From Verrucomicrobiales bacterium (lineage in GTDB: Bacteria > Verrucomicrobiota > Verrucomicrobiia > Limisphaerales > J093): a DNA stretch of 64,000 bases. The notes beneath the pieces are model-generated. The model saw only the letters and a program-made list of their open reading frames with translations. It was not told where the DNA came from and made no database searches. The stretch is from the NCBI GenBank assembly GCA_015075445.1, contig JABTUJ010000031.1:1-64000 (forward strand), in the 5' to 3' direction. The position numbers and the translations under genes were made by a program. This document shows positions 8,488 to 18,541 of the stretch, piece by piece. The stretch's first letter is position 1. The number at the start of each line of letters is the position of its first letter.

Positions 8488-10204
8488 TCAGTCGAATACC
8501 ACCGCGGCTTCGTTCGAGCACTTGCCCGTGCCCTCCTCGCAGATCCGGTAGGTGTAAGTGCCGCGGCCCCGGGCATCGATGTTGTCGAGGTAGGAACCGC
8601 GGTTGGCCGTGGTCGCAATCCAGACCGCGTTTCGGTAGACCTCGACCCGTTCGGCTGCGGTCCCGAGCCAGTCCAGGCGCGCCTTTTGCAGGCCCCGAAG
8701 TTTGTAGCCCGCGGCACCAGGACGAGATCAGTCACCGCGGACCGTACGGATGGGTGGTGGTGCCCAGGGCGCCCTGGCTGTCCGACACGGTGAGCCGGAC
8801 CGTGAACGTCCCGGAGTAGGCGTAGGTGTGCGACACGGTCAGGCCGTTCGCTTTGACGGCGTCGCCCAAATCCCAGGAATAATTCGCAATGGGTCCCTCC
8901 GGATCGGTGGAGCCGCTGCCATCGAAGTGCGCAGTCAAGCCGTCGGTGGTGAAGGTGAAGGAGGCGGTGGGGGATTGGTTCGCCGGGGGCGGGTCATCCG
9001 GCGGATCGTCCGGAGGTGGCGGTTGGTTGCCCGAAACGGTGATGAGATAAGCCGCTCCCACGTCGGAGCCAGCCGCGTCATGCCCCGGGGCTCCGGCCAG
9101 GACGGTGCCGTGGTCGATGGCCACCGCCCCGCCCAGAAAGTCGTACGAACCCGCGCCCGTGGCGGTCCAGCTCAGGCGGTGTGTCCAGACCCCGCTCTGG
9201 AGTGCGAACACCAGCACGGCACCATCCTGTACTTGGGTTGCGTCGGCTTGTGGACCCCCCAGCACGAGCAGCTCGCCGGAAATGCCCACGGAGGAACCGT
9301 AGTACGAGCCGGTGAGTTTCTGAACGGGACTGGTCGGGGGCGGCAGGAGTTTCCCCTCACCGGCCCATCCTCCGATCTCTGTCTGGCGATAGACGTAAGC
9401 CGCGCCGGCGCCCTCGCGCATTTCACTGTCTCCCGGTGCTCCCACCACCAGTCTGCCGCCCTGCAGGGAGATGGACCTGGCAAAGCCTCGTGCGCTGCCC
9501 CAGACGGGGTCGGTGATGCGTGGTCCGGTCTGCCAGTTCGCCCCGTCGTGTCGGTAGGTGAATACCTCGCCCCAGCCCGGCGCACCCACCACAGCCGTGT
9601 TGCCGTCCATGCTGACGGAGGCGCCGTAGTGGCTGCCCACGGTTCCGTAGTCCGACGTACGCCGGCTCTCCTGGGCCCAACTGCCGTCCAGCAACCGTTG
9701 GTAGAAGAACACATAACCCTGGGTGGAAGCTTCCAGACATCCGAGGAGAGGCGATCCCACGACCAGCCTGTTCCCGCTGATGGCAACCGCCGTACCAAAG
9801 CGTCCCTGGCTGCAGTTCTGTTCGAGTTTGGCTTCCTCCACCCAGTCCGCCCCGTCGTAACGGAATACATAAGCCGCGTAGGCTGCGCCCACGACGATCC
9901 TACTGCCATCCACAGCCACCGCTCTCCCAAAGAGGTGGCGAACCCCCGCGTCAGTCGGCGTCAGCCGCCACGACGCCGCGACGTCCGTGGTCGTCACATA
10001 GGCGGCGCCCGCCTGGCGTGTGCCGCTCGCATCGAGTTCCCGCGGGGCGCCGACCACCGCGAGGTGGCCGTGAACGGCCACGGCCGAGCCGAAGGCCGCT
10101 CCGGCTGGCGCGGCCCCGGGAAGCAACTTCACTTCCGCCCCGTTGCCGCTAATGGCGACCAGGGCGACCAGTGAGCCAAGCCAGGAAGACAGAGGTTGTT
10201 TCAT
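8488..10204 (-). pseudogene. FG-GAP/PKD surface protein, frameshifted before its C-terminal domain
   Basis: The main frame (8732-10204, 490 residues) has a signal peptide (MKQPLSSWLGSLVALVAISGNGA). Six or seven FG-GAP-like propeller blades follow (FGSAVAVHGHLAVVGAP, YGASVSMDGNTAVVGAP and others), then a Pro/Asp linker and a PKD domain ending at SDSQGALG. It stops at 8732. Immediately beyond, another frame (8488 to about 8724) encodes GYKLRGLQKARLDW...YRICEEGTGKCSNEAAVVFD and a stop. This is clearly homologous to the C-terminal domain of the adjacent HAF protein. The full-length protein would therefore be about 570 residues, broken by an indel or two near 8725-8740. The truncated form may still be exported. 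A sequencing error is an alternative to true mutation. Confidence 0.7.
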
Positions 10205-10235
10205 GAGGGTCGTTGGTGTGGAGATGGCATTCGAT

Positions 10236-11047
10236 TCAGGGACGGGAATCCGCCTGGGACAATCGCCCCCGCCCGGCGTGGGGAGGTGGTCCGCCCGCCT
10301 GGGGCGGAGGGCCGCTGCCGTTGTCGCTGTCCGGATAGGTCGGCCAGGGCGGGGTGAACCGGTACACGGCGCCTGTGTTCAGGCCCGCCTCGTCATCTTG
10401 GGGAGCGCCTGCCCACAGCGTGTCAGGGCCGAGCGCGACGGATCGGGCGAAGTTGAGGGCGAGCGGATTCGGCGCGTCCGAGGCAAACAGCACCGCTTCC
10501 ACACCCCAAGCACCTTCGTGCCAACGGAAGAGAAACGCAGCACCGGCCGATTGCACCTCGCCTGGACCCTGACTGTGGAACGGCGCACCCGCGACCAAGG
10601 CATCGCCCCACAGCGCCACGGACGTGCCGAACCGCGCGCCAGTGGCCTTGCCCGGGGCAACAACTTGGCAGCTTCCACAGCCGTGGCTGTGCGGAGGAAC
10701 TGGTAGACCGCCCCGGCCGCGTTACCCGCCTGACCATCCCCCGGTGCGCTGCTCAACAACACATCTCCCTGCAGGGCCAGCGCGCTGCCGCCGCGATTGA
10801 GGATCTGCTGCCGGAGTTGCCATCTGACGCCGTCATGGCCATAGATTCGGAGCTTTCGATGCCCCGAGACGACGGCCGTGTTCCCCGGCAGCACCACCAG
10901 CCAGCCGTCACGCATCGCCATCGCGGAGCCGAAGGCCGCGCCCGGTGCGGCCCCTTCGGGCAAGAACTTCGTTTCGCCGCCGAGGCCCCGGAGGCTCAAG
11001 ATGGACCCCGCGATGGCGAGCAGGAACAGAGCAAGGTTGGAACGCAT
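10236..11047 (-). pseudogene. FG-GAP repeat protein, frameshifted
   Basis: Two overlapping frames make one gene. The first starts at 11047 (MRSNLALFLLAIAGSILSLRGLGG, signal peptide) and encodes blades such as FGSAMAMRDGWLVVLPG up to AAKLLPRARPLARG. The second frame (10236-10619 and slightly upstream) continues with KATGARFGTSVALWGDALVAGAPFHS and ends in a Pro/Gly-rich tail. The frame changes near 10655 in a C/G-rich run. The protein resembles the N-terminal half of its neighbour at 8488-10204 but has no PKD domain. It is probably a paralogue from duplication. Real disruption and base-call error cannot be told apart here. Confidence 0.65.
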
Positions 11048-11446
11048 GGCAGCGGCCAGTGCACGATCCATGCCAGGGCCGGAGTGTGGGCGATGCGGTC
11101 GCACTGGGTGTAGAACCCCGTTCAGAAAGCAACGGGGGTCTGCCCGTTCCTAGCAGCCAGCACCTGTTTCAAGTGACACTCGATGTGTGTCAGGTGAGAC
11201 AGATACGAGACACTTGGTAGGGCTCCGGATGTGCTCGCGGGCGTGAAACCGGTGGGCCGAAGCTGCTGCCGGGCGGGAGCGGCGTGGGATCCGGGGGCAC
11301 CCAGCCGCTGCCTCGCCCCAGCCGGGCGCGGGGGTTCATGAAGGAAGGCTGCCGCCTCCGCTCGCGGTGACAGCGACGGTCTGTGGGCTCAGGAAGGCGG
11401 GGCAGTGGGGAGGTATCCCCGAGCGGAGTGAGAGGAGCGGGGCTGC
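11048..11446. other. Intergenic, no gene recognised
   Basis: No coding frame with recognisable features was found. The part near 11165-11220 is less GC-rich and contains several TGTGTC/GAGACA-like half sites upstream of the minus-strand FG-GAP gene, possibly its promoter region. No specific promoter could be assigned. Confidence 0.4.
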
Positions 11447-13561
11447 TTACTCGCTGTCTGACTCCGGTGGGTGAATCCCCAGGCTGGCCAGCCGCCGATA
11501 GAGGGTGGCGCGGCTGATGCCGAGGAGGCGGGCGGCTTCGGTGCGGTTGCCGCCGGCGCGGTGCAAGGCATCGAGGAACAACTGGCGTTCGTCCTTGGGG
11601 GCCGGTTCGCCGGGCGCGGCGAGGGGGCGGGGTTCGGCGTCGAGAATCTCGGGCGGAAGATCGGAGGCCTGGAGCACGCTGCCGACGCCGCGGATGCTGG
11701 CGAACTCGATGGCGCTCTTGAGTTCGCGCACATTGCCGGGCCAGGGATGATCGAGGAGAAAGGTGACGGCTTCGTGGCTGATGTCTTCGAGCGGTTTGCC
11801 CGTGGCGGCGCGGCATTGGGCCAGGAAATGCGCGACGAGCAGGGGGATGTCCTCGCGGCGGTCGCGCAGGGGTGGGAGCCGCACGCGCCCGACGCGGATG
11901 CGGTAGAGCAGGTCGGAGCGGAAACGTCCCTGCTCGACGGCGCGGGTCAGGTCGTGCTGGGTGGCGGCGAGCACGCGCACGTCGACCTTGCGGGGCGTGG
12001 TTTCGCCCAGGCGCACGACCTCCCGTTCCTGGAGCACGCGCAACAGGGCGGATTGAACCTCGGCGGGCATGTCGCCGATCTCGTCCAGGAAAAGGGTGCC
12101 GCCGTTGGCCGCCTCGAAATAGCCAGGGTGGTCGGCGATGGCGCCGGTGAACGCACCACGTTTATGGCCGAACAACTGGCTGCCGAGGATCGAGGTGGAC
12201 AAGCCGGCGAGGTTGACCGCCACAAACGGCCGCTCGCGCCGGTGGCTGTGATGATGGATCGCGCGGGCGGCGAGTTCCTTGCCCGTGCCGGTCTCGCCTT
12301 CGATGAGGACGGTGCTGTCCACGGCGGCGAGTTGCCGGAGCTGCTGGAAGACGCGCTGGGCCGGTTCGCTCTTGCCGACGAGATCGTGGAACTGGGTTTT
12401 CGCGCCGAGCTGCCGGCGCAGGTCGTAAAGCGCGGTCACGTCGTGGAAGAAGAAGATCTTGCGCTCTGGCTCGCGGGGGTCGTCCTGGATCTCGATCTCC
12501 ATCCAGAACTGGCGGCCGGGCGGGAGGTCCACGCGCGTGGAGACGCGGCCGCGCTCGGCGCCGGGGCGGGCCATCTGGGCCTGGAGGCGGGCCTGGTCTT
12601 CGGTGCGGAAGGGGAACAACTCCTCCCAACGTTTGCCGACGAAGGCTTCGGGTTGCCGGCCGAACCCCTCCCGGAGGCTGCGGCTCAGGAAGGTGACGCA
12701 ACCCTGGGGGTCGGTGATGGCCGCGGCGACGTCGAGTTGGTCGAGGATGGTCAGCAGGTCATCGCGGCTTTGCCCGAGCTCGCGCAACGTCTCTTCGAGC
12801 CGCGCCTCCGCACGGGTGCGTTGTTGGATCTCGGTCCGGAGCTGTTCGTTGGCCTGCGAGAGCGCGGCGGAGCGCTCGCTGACACGGACTTCCAGGGAAT
12901 CGTGAGCGCGGCGCAATTCGGAGGCGGCGACCTGGCGCCGTCGTTCGTCCCGGCGGATGATGACGAGGGCGGCGGCGAGGAGGGCCAGGCCCAGCAGGTT
13001 GCCGATGAGGATGATGGCCGTGGCGCGGCGCGCGCCGGCTTCGGCAGAGCGTTCGCGTTCGTTGAGCAACCCAGTCTCGGCGTGTTTGAGCTCGGCGATC
13101 CCGGCGCGGATTTCGTCCATCGTAGCGCCTCGTCGGTGCGCACGACGGCGAGGGCGGCGTCAGGCCCCGGGCTCCGGAGGTCGATGGTGGTTTGGAGTTC
13201 ATGCCAGCTTGCGTTCGACCAGAGGTTCGAGCCGGGCCAGCCGCCGCTGGTGGGCGGGGTTGTCGGCGGTGAGGGCGCGCAGTTCGTGGAAATCTTGGCG
13301 GATCCCCACGATGCTCTCCCGGTACGGTTCGAGGTAGCGTGTCTCGCCCGTCAGGAGATAGCCGCGCTGACCAGTCTCGGCGTCCTGCAGCAGGGAAAGG
13401 AGCTCGTCGAGGTCATCGAGAACCTTGTAGGCGTGCACCTGCCAATGGACCGTCCACGTCAGCCGGCGCACGCTGAGCAGGGCCACCGTGTCCACCAGCA
13501 GAAGCAGCGCCAGGGCAATGCCGAAACCGGCATGCACCTTGCGCTCGAGGGTCCAGCCCAT
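11447..13561 (-). pseudogene. CHASE3-PAS-sigma54 activator, frame disrupted between the CHASE3 halves
   Basis: This would be a membrane-bound sigma54-dependent transcription activator of about 704 residues. The N-terminal part (13199-13561) has a transmembrane helix and the first half of a CHASE3 sensor (LLQDAETGQRGYLLTGE). It stops at TGA 13199. The same frame resumes at 13120 with the end of CHASE3 (MDEIRAGIAELKHAETGLLNER), a second helix, a coiled coil, a PAS domain and an AAA+ domain. The AAA+ domain carries Walker A GETGTGKE, the sigma54 loop GAFTGA and Walker B FLDEIGDM. A Fis-type HTH (NRTEAARLLGISRATLYRRL) ends it. In the gap, a +1 frame encodes the missing CHASE3 residues (WHELQTTIDLRS...VVRTDEAL). 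Two compensating indels about 80 bp apart therefore separate the halves. The 11447-13120 part could make a soluble activator alone. Confidence 0.75.
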
Positions 13562-13582
13562 GCGCGGGGAGGGCGCGGGGGT

Positions 13583-14782
13583 TCACCGTGCGGTTCCGGG
13601 ATCGGGCACGGCCGGAAGTCCCCCGGTTGCTTCGCCCGCGAGCACCCAGCTCAGGTTGAAGCGGGCGATGGTGCCGCCGCCTTGGGGACCGCCTTCGAAC
13701 AGCAGATAGATCCAGCCTTCACTCGGTGTGCCCGGCCGCCCGGCCTCCAGCGACGAATAGGCGCAGGGGCCGTCGTAAACCAGGCGCTTGACCGGCCAGG
13801 TCCGGCCGCCGTCCAGGCTGGCCCAGACCGTGCCGTGATGGCGGCCTGTGGGGCTTTCAATGTTGCTGAAGATGAGGATGTCCCGGCCCGCCACCGGCAG
13901 ACGCGTCAACCCGCCCATCAACCCGTAGTCGCGGTCTTGATCGCCGTCGGGCAGCACCTCGCAGATCGCGAGGTCGCGCCACGTGCGGCCGCCGTCGGCG
14001 CTCGTGGCGGTCCAGCGCCGGCGCGGGTTCTCGCCGGGCGGGGCCCAGTGGCGGCGGGAGTTGTAGTAGAGGCGTCCGTCGGACAGTTCGACGAGAGCGG
14101 CTTCGCCCGTGCCCAGGGCCGGGAAGGGTTGGCTGCAATGCCAGGTGCGGCCGCCGTCGTCGCTGTAGATGGCGTTGGTGTAATGCTCCGGCCAGCGGGC
14201 GGGCTCGTTCTGGCCGGCGTACCAGCGGGAGGGGCGAAGGAGTCGGCCCGCGTGCGGCCCCCGGCGCAGGGTGAGGCCGTGCTCGTTCATGTGCATCGAG
14301 GGGACATTCCCGCGCTCGTCGGGGTGCACGACGGTGGGTTGCGGTTGCCAGGTCTTGCCGTGATCCGTCGAGCGGTACACCTGAAGCGCGGCGGGCGGGT
14401 GTCCGGTTTCGACGAAGGCCAGGATAGTGCCGGCGCGCTCGTCGACGGTCACGCCGCCGCCCATGAAGCCCTGGCCCACGGGGATGGCGTCACTCCAGGT
14501 CTGGCCGCCGTCCTCGCTGCGTCGGACCTGCACGCCGTTCCAGAAGGCGAGCACGGTGCCGTCGACGGCGACGACCACGTTGGGGAACCGGTCGTTGGCG
14601 AAGAGGGGTTGCAGGGTGAAGCGCGGCTCGCCCAGGAAAGGTTCGAGGCCCGCCTCCTGCGGTCGGTGTGCCGCAGCCGGCGGCGGCGCGGCTTCCGGGG
14701 TCGCACGAAGAGGCGGGGCGGCCAGCCCGAGCAGCACCGTCAGGGACACGAGCCAGGCGTTCCGGTTCGAGCAGGGTCTCAT
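13583..14782 (-). CDS. Secreted sialidase-like protein with five Asp-box repeats
   Basis: A predicted exported six-bladed propeller of about 399 residues. The start at 14782 gives MRPCSNRNAWLVSLTVLLGLAAPPLRA, a signal peptide; an ATG 16 codons upstream would put a charged extension before it. Five Asp boxes (SxDxGxTW) are visible: SEDGGQTW, STDHGKTW, SDDGGRTW, SADGGRTW and SLDGGRTW. Asp boxes are diagnostic of the sialidase/BNR superfamily. I could not confirm the full arginine triad of true sialidases, so the enzyme may be another BNR-type glycan hydrolase or a binding protein. It lies 22 bp from the CHASE3 regulator on the same strand, which may place them in one unit. Confidence 0.75.
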   Translation of the reverse strand: MRPCSNRNAWLVSLTVLLGLAAPPLRATPEAAPPPAAAHRPQEAGLEPFLGEPRFTLQPLFANDRFPNVVVAVDGTVLAFWNGVQVRRSEDGGQTWSDAIPVGQGFMGGGVTVDERAGTILAFVETGHPPAALQVYRSTDHGKTWQPQPTVVHPDERGNVPSMHMNEHGLTLRRGPHAGRLLRPSRWYAGQNEPARWPEHYTNAIYSDDGGRTWHCSQPFPALGTGEAALVELSDGRLYYNSRRHWAPPGENPRRRWTATSADGGRTWRDLAICEVLPDGDQDRDYGLMGGLTRLPVAGRDILIFSNIESPTGRHHGTVWASLDGGRTWPVKRLVYDGPCAYSSLEAGRPGTPSEGWIYLLFEGGPQGGGTIARFNLSWVLAGEATGGLPAVPDPGTAR

Positions 14783-14826
14783 CGCGCGCAGCCTACGGGT
14801 GGCGCGATGGGGAGGCAAACCTCGTG

Positions 14827-15333
14827 TCAATCTGTGGGACTGACCCCTTCGCCCCGCGCGGATTGGATTTCAACGCGCAGCCAGGCGTGGGCGTAGGCCA
14901 TCCACTGCTTGGCGGTGGGGACCGCGATGCCGAGCGCCTCCGCCGCTTCCTCGAACGTCAGCCCCACGAAATACTTGAGGTTCACCAGCTTGGCCTTGCG
15001 CGGTTCCACGAGCGCGAACTTCGTCAGCGCCTCGTCCATCGCCAGGACACGGTCGTCCGGAGCCGGTGCGGGAAGGTCCACCTCATCGGCATCCACGTGC
15101 TCGGCCCCGCCCCCGCGTTTGGCCGCCAGGCGCCGCCGGGCGCGGTCCACCAGAATGCGGCGCATCGCCTCGGCGGCGGCCGCGAAGAAGTGTTCCCGTC
15201 CCGACCATACGCGCGCGTCGTTGCCGGCGATCTTCCTCCAGGCCTCGTGGACCAGCGCCGTGGGCTGGAGGGTGTGCGCATGGCGCTCGCCGGCCAACCG
15301 ATGGGCCGCCAGCCGGCGGAGTTCGTCATACAC
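14827..15333 (-). CDS. ECF sigma factor of the PF07638 (sigma70-ECF) type
   Basis: An extracytoplasmic-function sigma factor. YDELRRLAAHRLAGERHAHTLQPTALVHEAW is the region 2 signature of this sigma70-ECF subfamily, common in Planctomycetota and Verrucomicrobiota. The C-terminal LTFEEAAEALGIAVPTAKQWMAYAHAWL is the region 4 HTH. The listed start is GTG at 15333, but the frame stays open upstream to about 15420 and encodes the expected N terminus (ITVILDRARTGDPAAAADLL) without an ATG. The true start is thus unclear, perhaps a rare codon or a nearby indel. No anti-sigma factor is adjacent. This family is often linked to Ser/Thr kinases, so it is a candidate to read the shared element upstream of the kinases from 18.5 kb onward; that is inference only. 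Confidence 0.8.
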   Translation of the reverse strand: MYDELRRLAAHRLAGERHAHTLQPTALVHEAWRKIAGNDARVWSGREHFFAAAAEAMRRILVDRARRRLAAKRGGGAEHVDADEVDLPAPAPDDRVLAMDEALTKFALVEPRKAKLVNLKYFVGLTFEEAAEALGIAVPTAKQWMAYAHAWLRVEIQSARGEGVSPTD

Positions 15334-15519
15334 CAGCGGCAGCAGGTCGGCGGCGGCGGCGGGATCGCCGGTCCGGGCACGGTCCAGGATGACGGTGATG
15401 GCGTTCGTGGCTCGAACTGTACACCCGCCGCCGGCCCGCGCCAGTCACCGCCGGAGCGGATGGCCTTGGTGGGGAGGGGTCCGGCTGCGCACGCCCGGCG
15501 AATCACGATCCGGAAAGAG

Positions 15520-16113
15520 TCAGCGATACATGTTGGCCAGCAGCCAGGCCAGCACCGCCAGCGGGGTGACGCTCATCAGCACGGCTCAGAAACAACGCCA
15601 GCTCCGCCACGGGCCTTTCGCGCTCGGGCCGCCGGCCGGCGGCGACCGCCGCCAACGCATTGCGCGCCATCGAGGACGCCGTGGGTCCTCCGATCAGGCC
15701 GACCACGGCCAGAACCGGATGACGGTCGGGTAGGAGCACCGTTGAGGTCTGGCAGCGACCGCTTGCCGCGCCCGGCGGTCCGCGGCGCTTGCGGTCCATT
15801 CGGTTTGGTCCTCCGGTGCGGCCTTCCCGATATCCAGCACGGCTTCGACGCCTCCGAAACGGACACGCTCGCCGTGCACCACCCCGCTTTGGGCCTCCAC
15901 CCGGTGGCCATTGACGAACGTCCCGTTCCGCGACCCGCATTCCCGCACGATCACCTCGTAGCCCGACACCAGGAACTCGCAGTGGCGGGCCGAGATCGAG
16001 CCATCGAGCACGATCAAGTCATTGCCGGGCTTTCGACCCAGCGTGACCGTGCCATCGGCCAGCTCGGCGGACTGACCGGCGAACGGGGGAGTCAAGAAGC
16101 GCAGACAGGGCAT
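15520..16113 (-). pseudogene. FHA-domain protein with C-terminal membrane segment, probably frameshifted
   Basis: The first frame (15694-16113) starts MPCLRFLTPPFAGQ and encodes a complete FHA phosphothreonine-binding domain. Key residues are LGRKPGNDLIV, SISARHCEF and SRNGTFVNG. It then stops in a Trp-rich end. A second frame continues plausibly (HPVLAVVGLIGGPTASSMARNALAAVAAG), and a third gives a hydrophobic tail (AVLMSVTPLAVLAWLLANMYR) ending at 15520. Together these suggest a protein of about 190 residues with a C-terminal helix, interrupted by two indels near 15745 and 15585. FHA proteins commonly read Ser/Thr kinase signals, and five such kinase genes lie just downstream. The FHA domain alone is well supported; the joined tail is inference. 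Confidence 0.6.
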
Positions 16114-16341
16114 GCAGGGTTGGGTTTGACACGGGAGGGCATGGCGTCGAAGTCGCCTTTGCCCAGCCAGTCGAGGACATCGGTGCGGGCGAGGTGGTGG
16201 AGTGGGTCGGGGCGTGGGGTCATCGTCGGTGAGGGGTGTGGCCGGAGGCGTGGGCCGTGCTTCCCATCCCGACGGTGGAGGGACCCCTGCTCCCGCGGCA
16301 GGCAATTGACAGCCGCCCGTAAAGCCATATTGTCACCCATA

Positions 16342-16635
16342 ATGAAGACCACGCTCGATCTCCCTGACGAGCTCTTGATCGAAGCCAAGACCCTGGCCGC
16401 TCGCCGGAGGACCACACTCAAAGCCCTTGTGGAGAGCGCGTTGCGCCGTGAGATACGACCGGCGATGGATTCTGAAAACCCGGATCCGAAGAAGTTCGAG
16501 GTCGGTCCATTCGGTATCCTGCGGATCAGGAAGGTCCCTGGTATGCCGCCGCTGACGCTGGCGAGGATCCGCGCCATCCAGAACGAGATTGACGAAGAAG
16601 ACCTCCGGAAGGCCTTGCGCCCTGAGGGACCATGA
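16342..16635 (+). CDS. Antitoxin, VapB-like ribbon-helix-helix
   Basis: A 97-residue predicted antitoxin. The N terminus MKTTLDLPDELLIEAKTLAARRRTTLKALVESALRREI is a short DNA-binding ribbon-helix-helix of the VapB/DUF2191 kind. The C-terminal part (about 45-97) probably wraps the toxin. It ends in a 4-bp overlap (ATGA) with the PIN-domain gene, the typical arrangement of a type II toxin-antitoxin pair. Autoregulation through the RHH domain is expected. Confidence 0.85.
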   Translation: MKTTLDLPDELLIEAKTLAARRRTTLKALVESALRREIRPAMDSENPDPKKFEVGPFGILRIRKVPGMPPLTLARIRAIQNEIDEEDLRKALRPEGP

Positions 16636-17066
16636 TCACCCTGCTGGATGCCAGCGTGCTCATCGCCTTGGGTGATGCCGGGCACGAGCAAGAGGCGGCC
16701 GCTTTGCGCTTTTTCCAGGACGAAGCCGTGCCCGGCGGTTGGGCCACCTGTCCGCTCACGGAAAACGCCTTTCTCCGCATTCTCAGCCAGCCGAGTTACC
16801 CTCGCACCTTGGGCACGACGGCTGAGGCGCGCCGCGTTCTCGATCGCCTGCTTGCTGTTCCCGGTCACCAATTCTGGCCCGACGATGTCTCCCTCGCGGA
16901 TACCCGCGTCTTCCCCGCTCTCCCAGCCTCCCGGCACCTCACCGACCTTTACCTCCTTGGCCTCGCTGTGAAGCACGGGGGCCGCTTTGCCACTTTTGAC
17001 GCGAGCATTGATGCCTCGCTCGTCTCCGGTGGCTCGGCGGCATTTCACCTCATTCCTCGATCTTGA
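16632..17066 (+). CDS. VapC-like PIN-domain ribonuclease toxin
   Basis: A 144-residue PIN-domain protein. Acidic residues typical of the metal site are visible in LDASVLIAL (N terminus), in TENAFLRIL (about 43-51), in HLTDLYLLGLA (about 105) and in FATFD near the end. VapC toxins cleave RNA and are neutralised by the co-encoded antitoxin, here the RHH protein that overlaps it by 4 bp. The RNA target cannot be predicted. The frame is intact. Confidence 0.85.
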   Translation: MITLLDASVLIALGDAGHEQEAAALRFFQDEAVPGGWATCPLTENAFLRILSQPSYPRTLGTTAEARRVLDRLLAVPGHQFWPDDVSLADTRVFPALPASRHLTDLYLLGLAVKHGGRFATFDASIDASLVSGGSAAFHLIPRS

Positions 17067-17093
17067 GCCGTTGCGCGGGGTCCCGAACGCCCC

Positions 17094-18449
17094 TCAGCGG
17101 GATCCCGTCCCACGCAGCAGACGGTACTGCTCCGCCATGGCCTGGACTTCCCGGCGCAACCGGGCGTGTTCGATTCGCAGTTCGGCGAGGCGACGCGGGC
17201 GCAGGGCCATTCGCGCCTCCTGACCCCAGAGCCGCATCAAGGCCGCCAGCCGATCACACGAGCGGAGTGCGATGACACCGGCGGGGGGCATGGCGGCCGA
17301 CCAGAGCGCTGCCACCCAGGCGTTGAGCCACGTCGCCAGCGCCCAGAAGACCAGACCATACCAGCAGGCGTAAATGGGCAGGCTGAACAGGAGCCGGTAC
17401 ACGGCCAGCCAGGTGCGCCCCGCGTGATACCGCCACCGCACGACCTGGCGTGCCATCAGGAACGGCACCACGTGATGCACAACGCCAGCCACTGTCGCCA
17501 CCAGGGTGGGCAGCAATCCCAGGAACCCGGCGAGCGAGCGCCAGAACAAGGTCGCACCCTGCGTCCGGATCAGAAGCGAGTCCATTCCCAGCCCGTGTGC
17601 CTCCAGGCGGGCGCGGTGTTGCCGCATGGCCGACGCCATCGCCTCCGCTCGGGGTCGGTCCGCGGCCAGCCAATGATTCATGGCATCGGCAATCCGTTTC
17701 CGCTGGCGCAGGGCGGGGATCGGATCCGTGGCGGCCTCCCGGGGGGGCGGAAGCAGCACTTCCAGTTCGTGCAGGAACGGCTGGAACTGCGGGTCGTCCA
17801 GGTGGACCACGACTTCGCGCAGCCGGCGCTCGATCTCGTGTGTCAGCGATCGCAGCGCCTTCCGGGTTTCACCTCCCTCCGCACGCATCAGCCCGGCCAC
17901 GTCCAGGGGCCGGCCCACCCGCACCCAGACCGAGCTTCGGAACCGCTCCTTGCGCTCGTAGTTCAAGCCCATCGGAACGACGGTGACCGCCGCGCCCTCC
18001 GCAGCCGCCTCGAGTGCGATCCGGGCCGCGCCGCTGCGGATCATCTCGACCCGCGTCAGATCATGGCTCTTGCCTTCCGGGAAGATGCCGACGGCCTCGC
18101 CGCGAACGAGGTAGGCCGCTCCGGCGCGCAGGGTCTCGAGGTTGCGCCGCACCTGGGCAGGGCCATCGGCTCCCCGATACGCGGGCACCATCCCCACCGC
18201 GCGGAGCAACCCGCCCAGCACCGGCAGTTCGAACAGCGGCGCCTTGGCGTAGAAATGGACCGGCCGCTGCGTCACCCAACCGATCACGGGCGGATCGAGC
18301 AGGGAATTGGGATGATTGGCCACAAAGAGCACCGGCCCCGATCGCGGGATGCGCTCGCGGTGCGAAACTTCGATGACCGGGTAATAGAGGCGCATCAGGC
18401 GGCGGGCCAGGCGCCGCGGCAGTTGGCCGTTGGAGGGGGCGTTGTTCAT
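17094..18449 (-). CDS. PlsC-like glycerolipid acyltransferase
   Basis: A membrane acyltransferase of about 451 residues from MNNAPSNGQ. The catalytic motif is NHPNSLLD, with His and Asp separated by five residues as in the GPT2/SCT1-type acyltransferases rather than HX4D. It is followed by the PlsC block FPEGKSHD. The region from about 330 has several hydrophobic helices (LLPTLVATVAGVVHHVV, IYACWYGLVFWALATWL). It probably acylates glycerol-3-phosphate or lysophosphatidate in phospholipid synthesis. It lies about 92 bp downstream of kinase A on the same strand. The open frame extends 32 codons upstream, but that part is not family-like. Confidence 0.8.
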   Translation of the reverse strand: MNNAPSNGQLPRRLARRLMRLYYPVIEVSHRERIPRSGPVLFVANHPNSLLDPPVIGWVTQRPVHFYAKAPLFELPVLGGLLRAVGMVPAYRGADGPAQVRRNLETLRAGAAYLVRGEAVGIFPEGKSHDLTRVEMIRSGAARIALEAAAEGAAVTVVPMGLNYERKERFRSSVWVRVGRPLDVAGLMRAEGGETRKALRSLTHEIERRLREVVVHLDDPQFQPFLHELEVLLPPPREAATDPIPALRQRKRIADAMNHWLAADRPRAEAMASAMRQHRARLEAHGLGMDSLLIRTQGATLFWRSLAGFLGLLPTLVATVAGVVHHVVPFLMARQVVRWRYHAGRTWLAVYRLLFSLPIYACWYGLVFWALATWLNAWVAALWSAAMPPAGVIALRSCDRLAALMRLWGQEARMALRPRRLAELRIEHARLRREVQAMAEQYRLLRGTGSR

Positions 18450-18541
18450 AGCAGGCCGCAGGCAGCGACGCAGTCCTTCGTCGTCACGACGTTGGCGATG
18501 GGGCGGTGGGTCAGGCGCATTGTCAGACTGGGAGAGCGGTA

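Noticed and set aside
11471..14896. Plus-strand open frame of 1141 codons
   Set aside because: Antisense to the sigma54 activator and the sialidase-like gene, both with clear motifs. No motif of its own.
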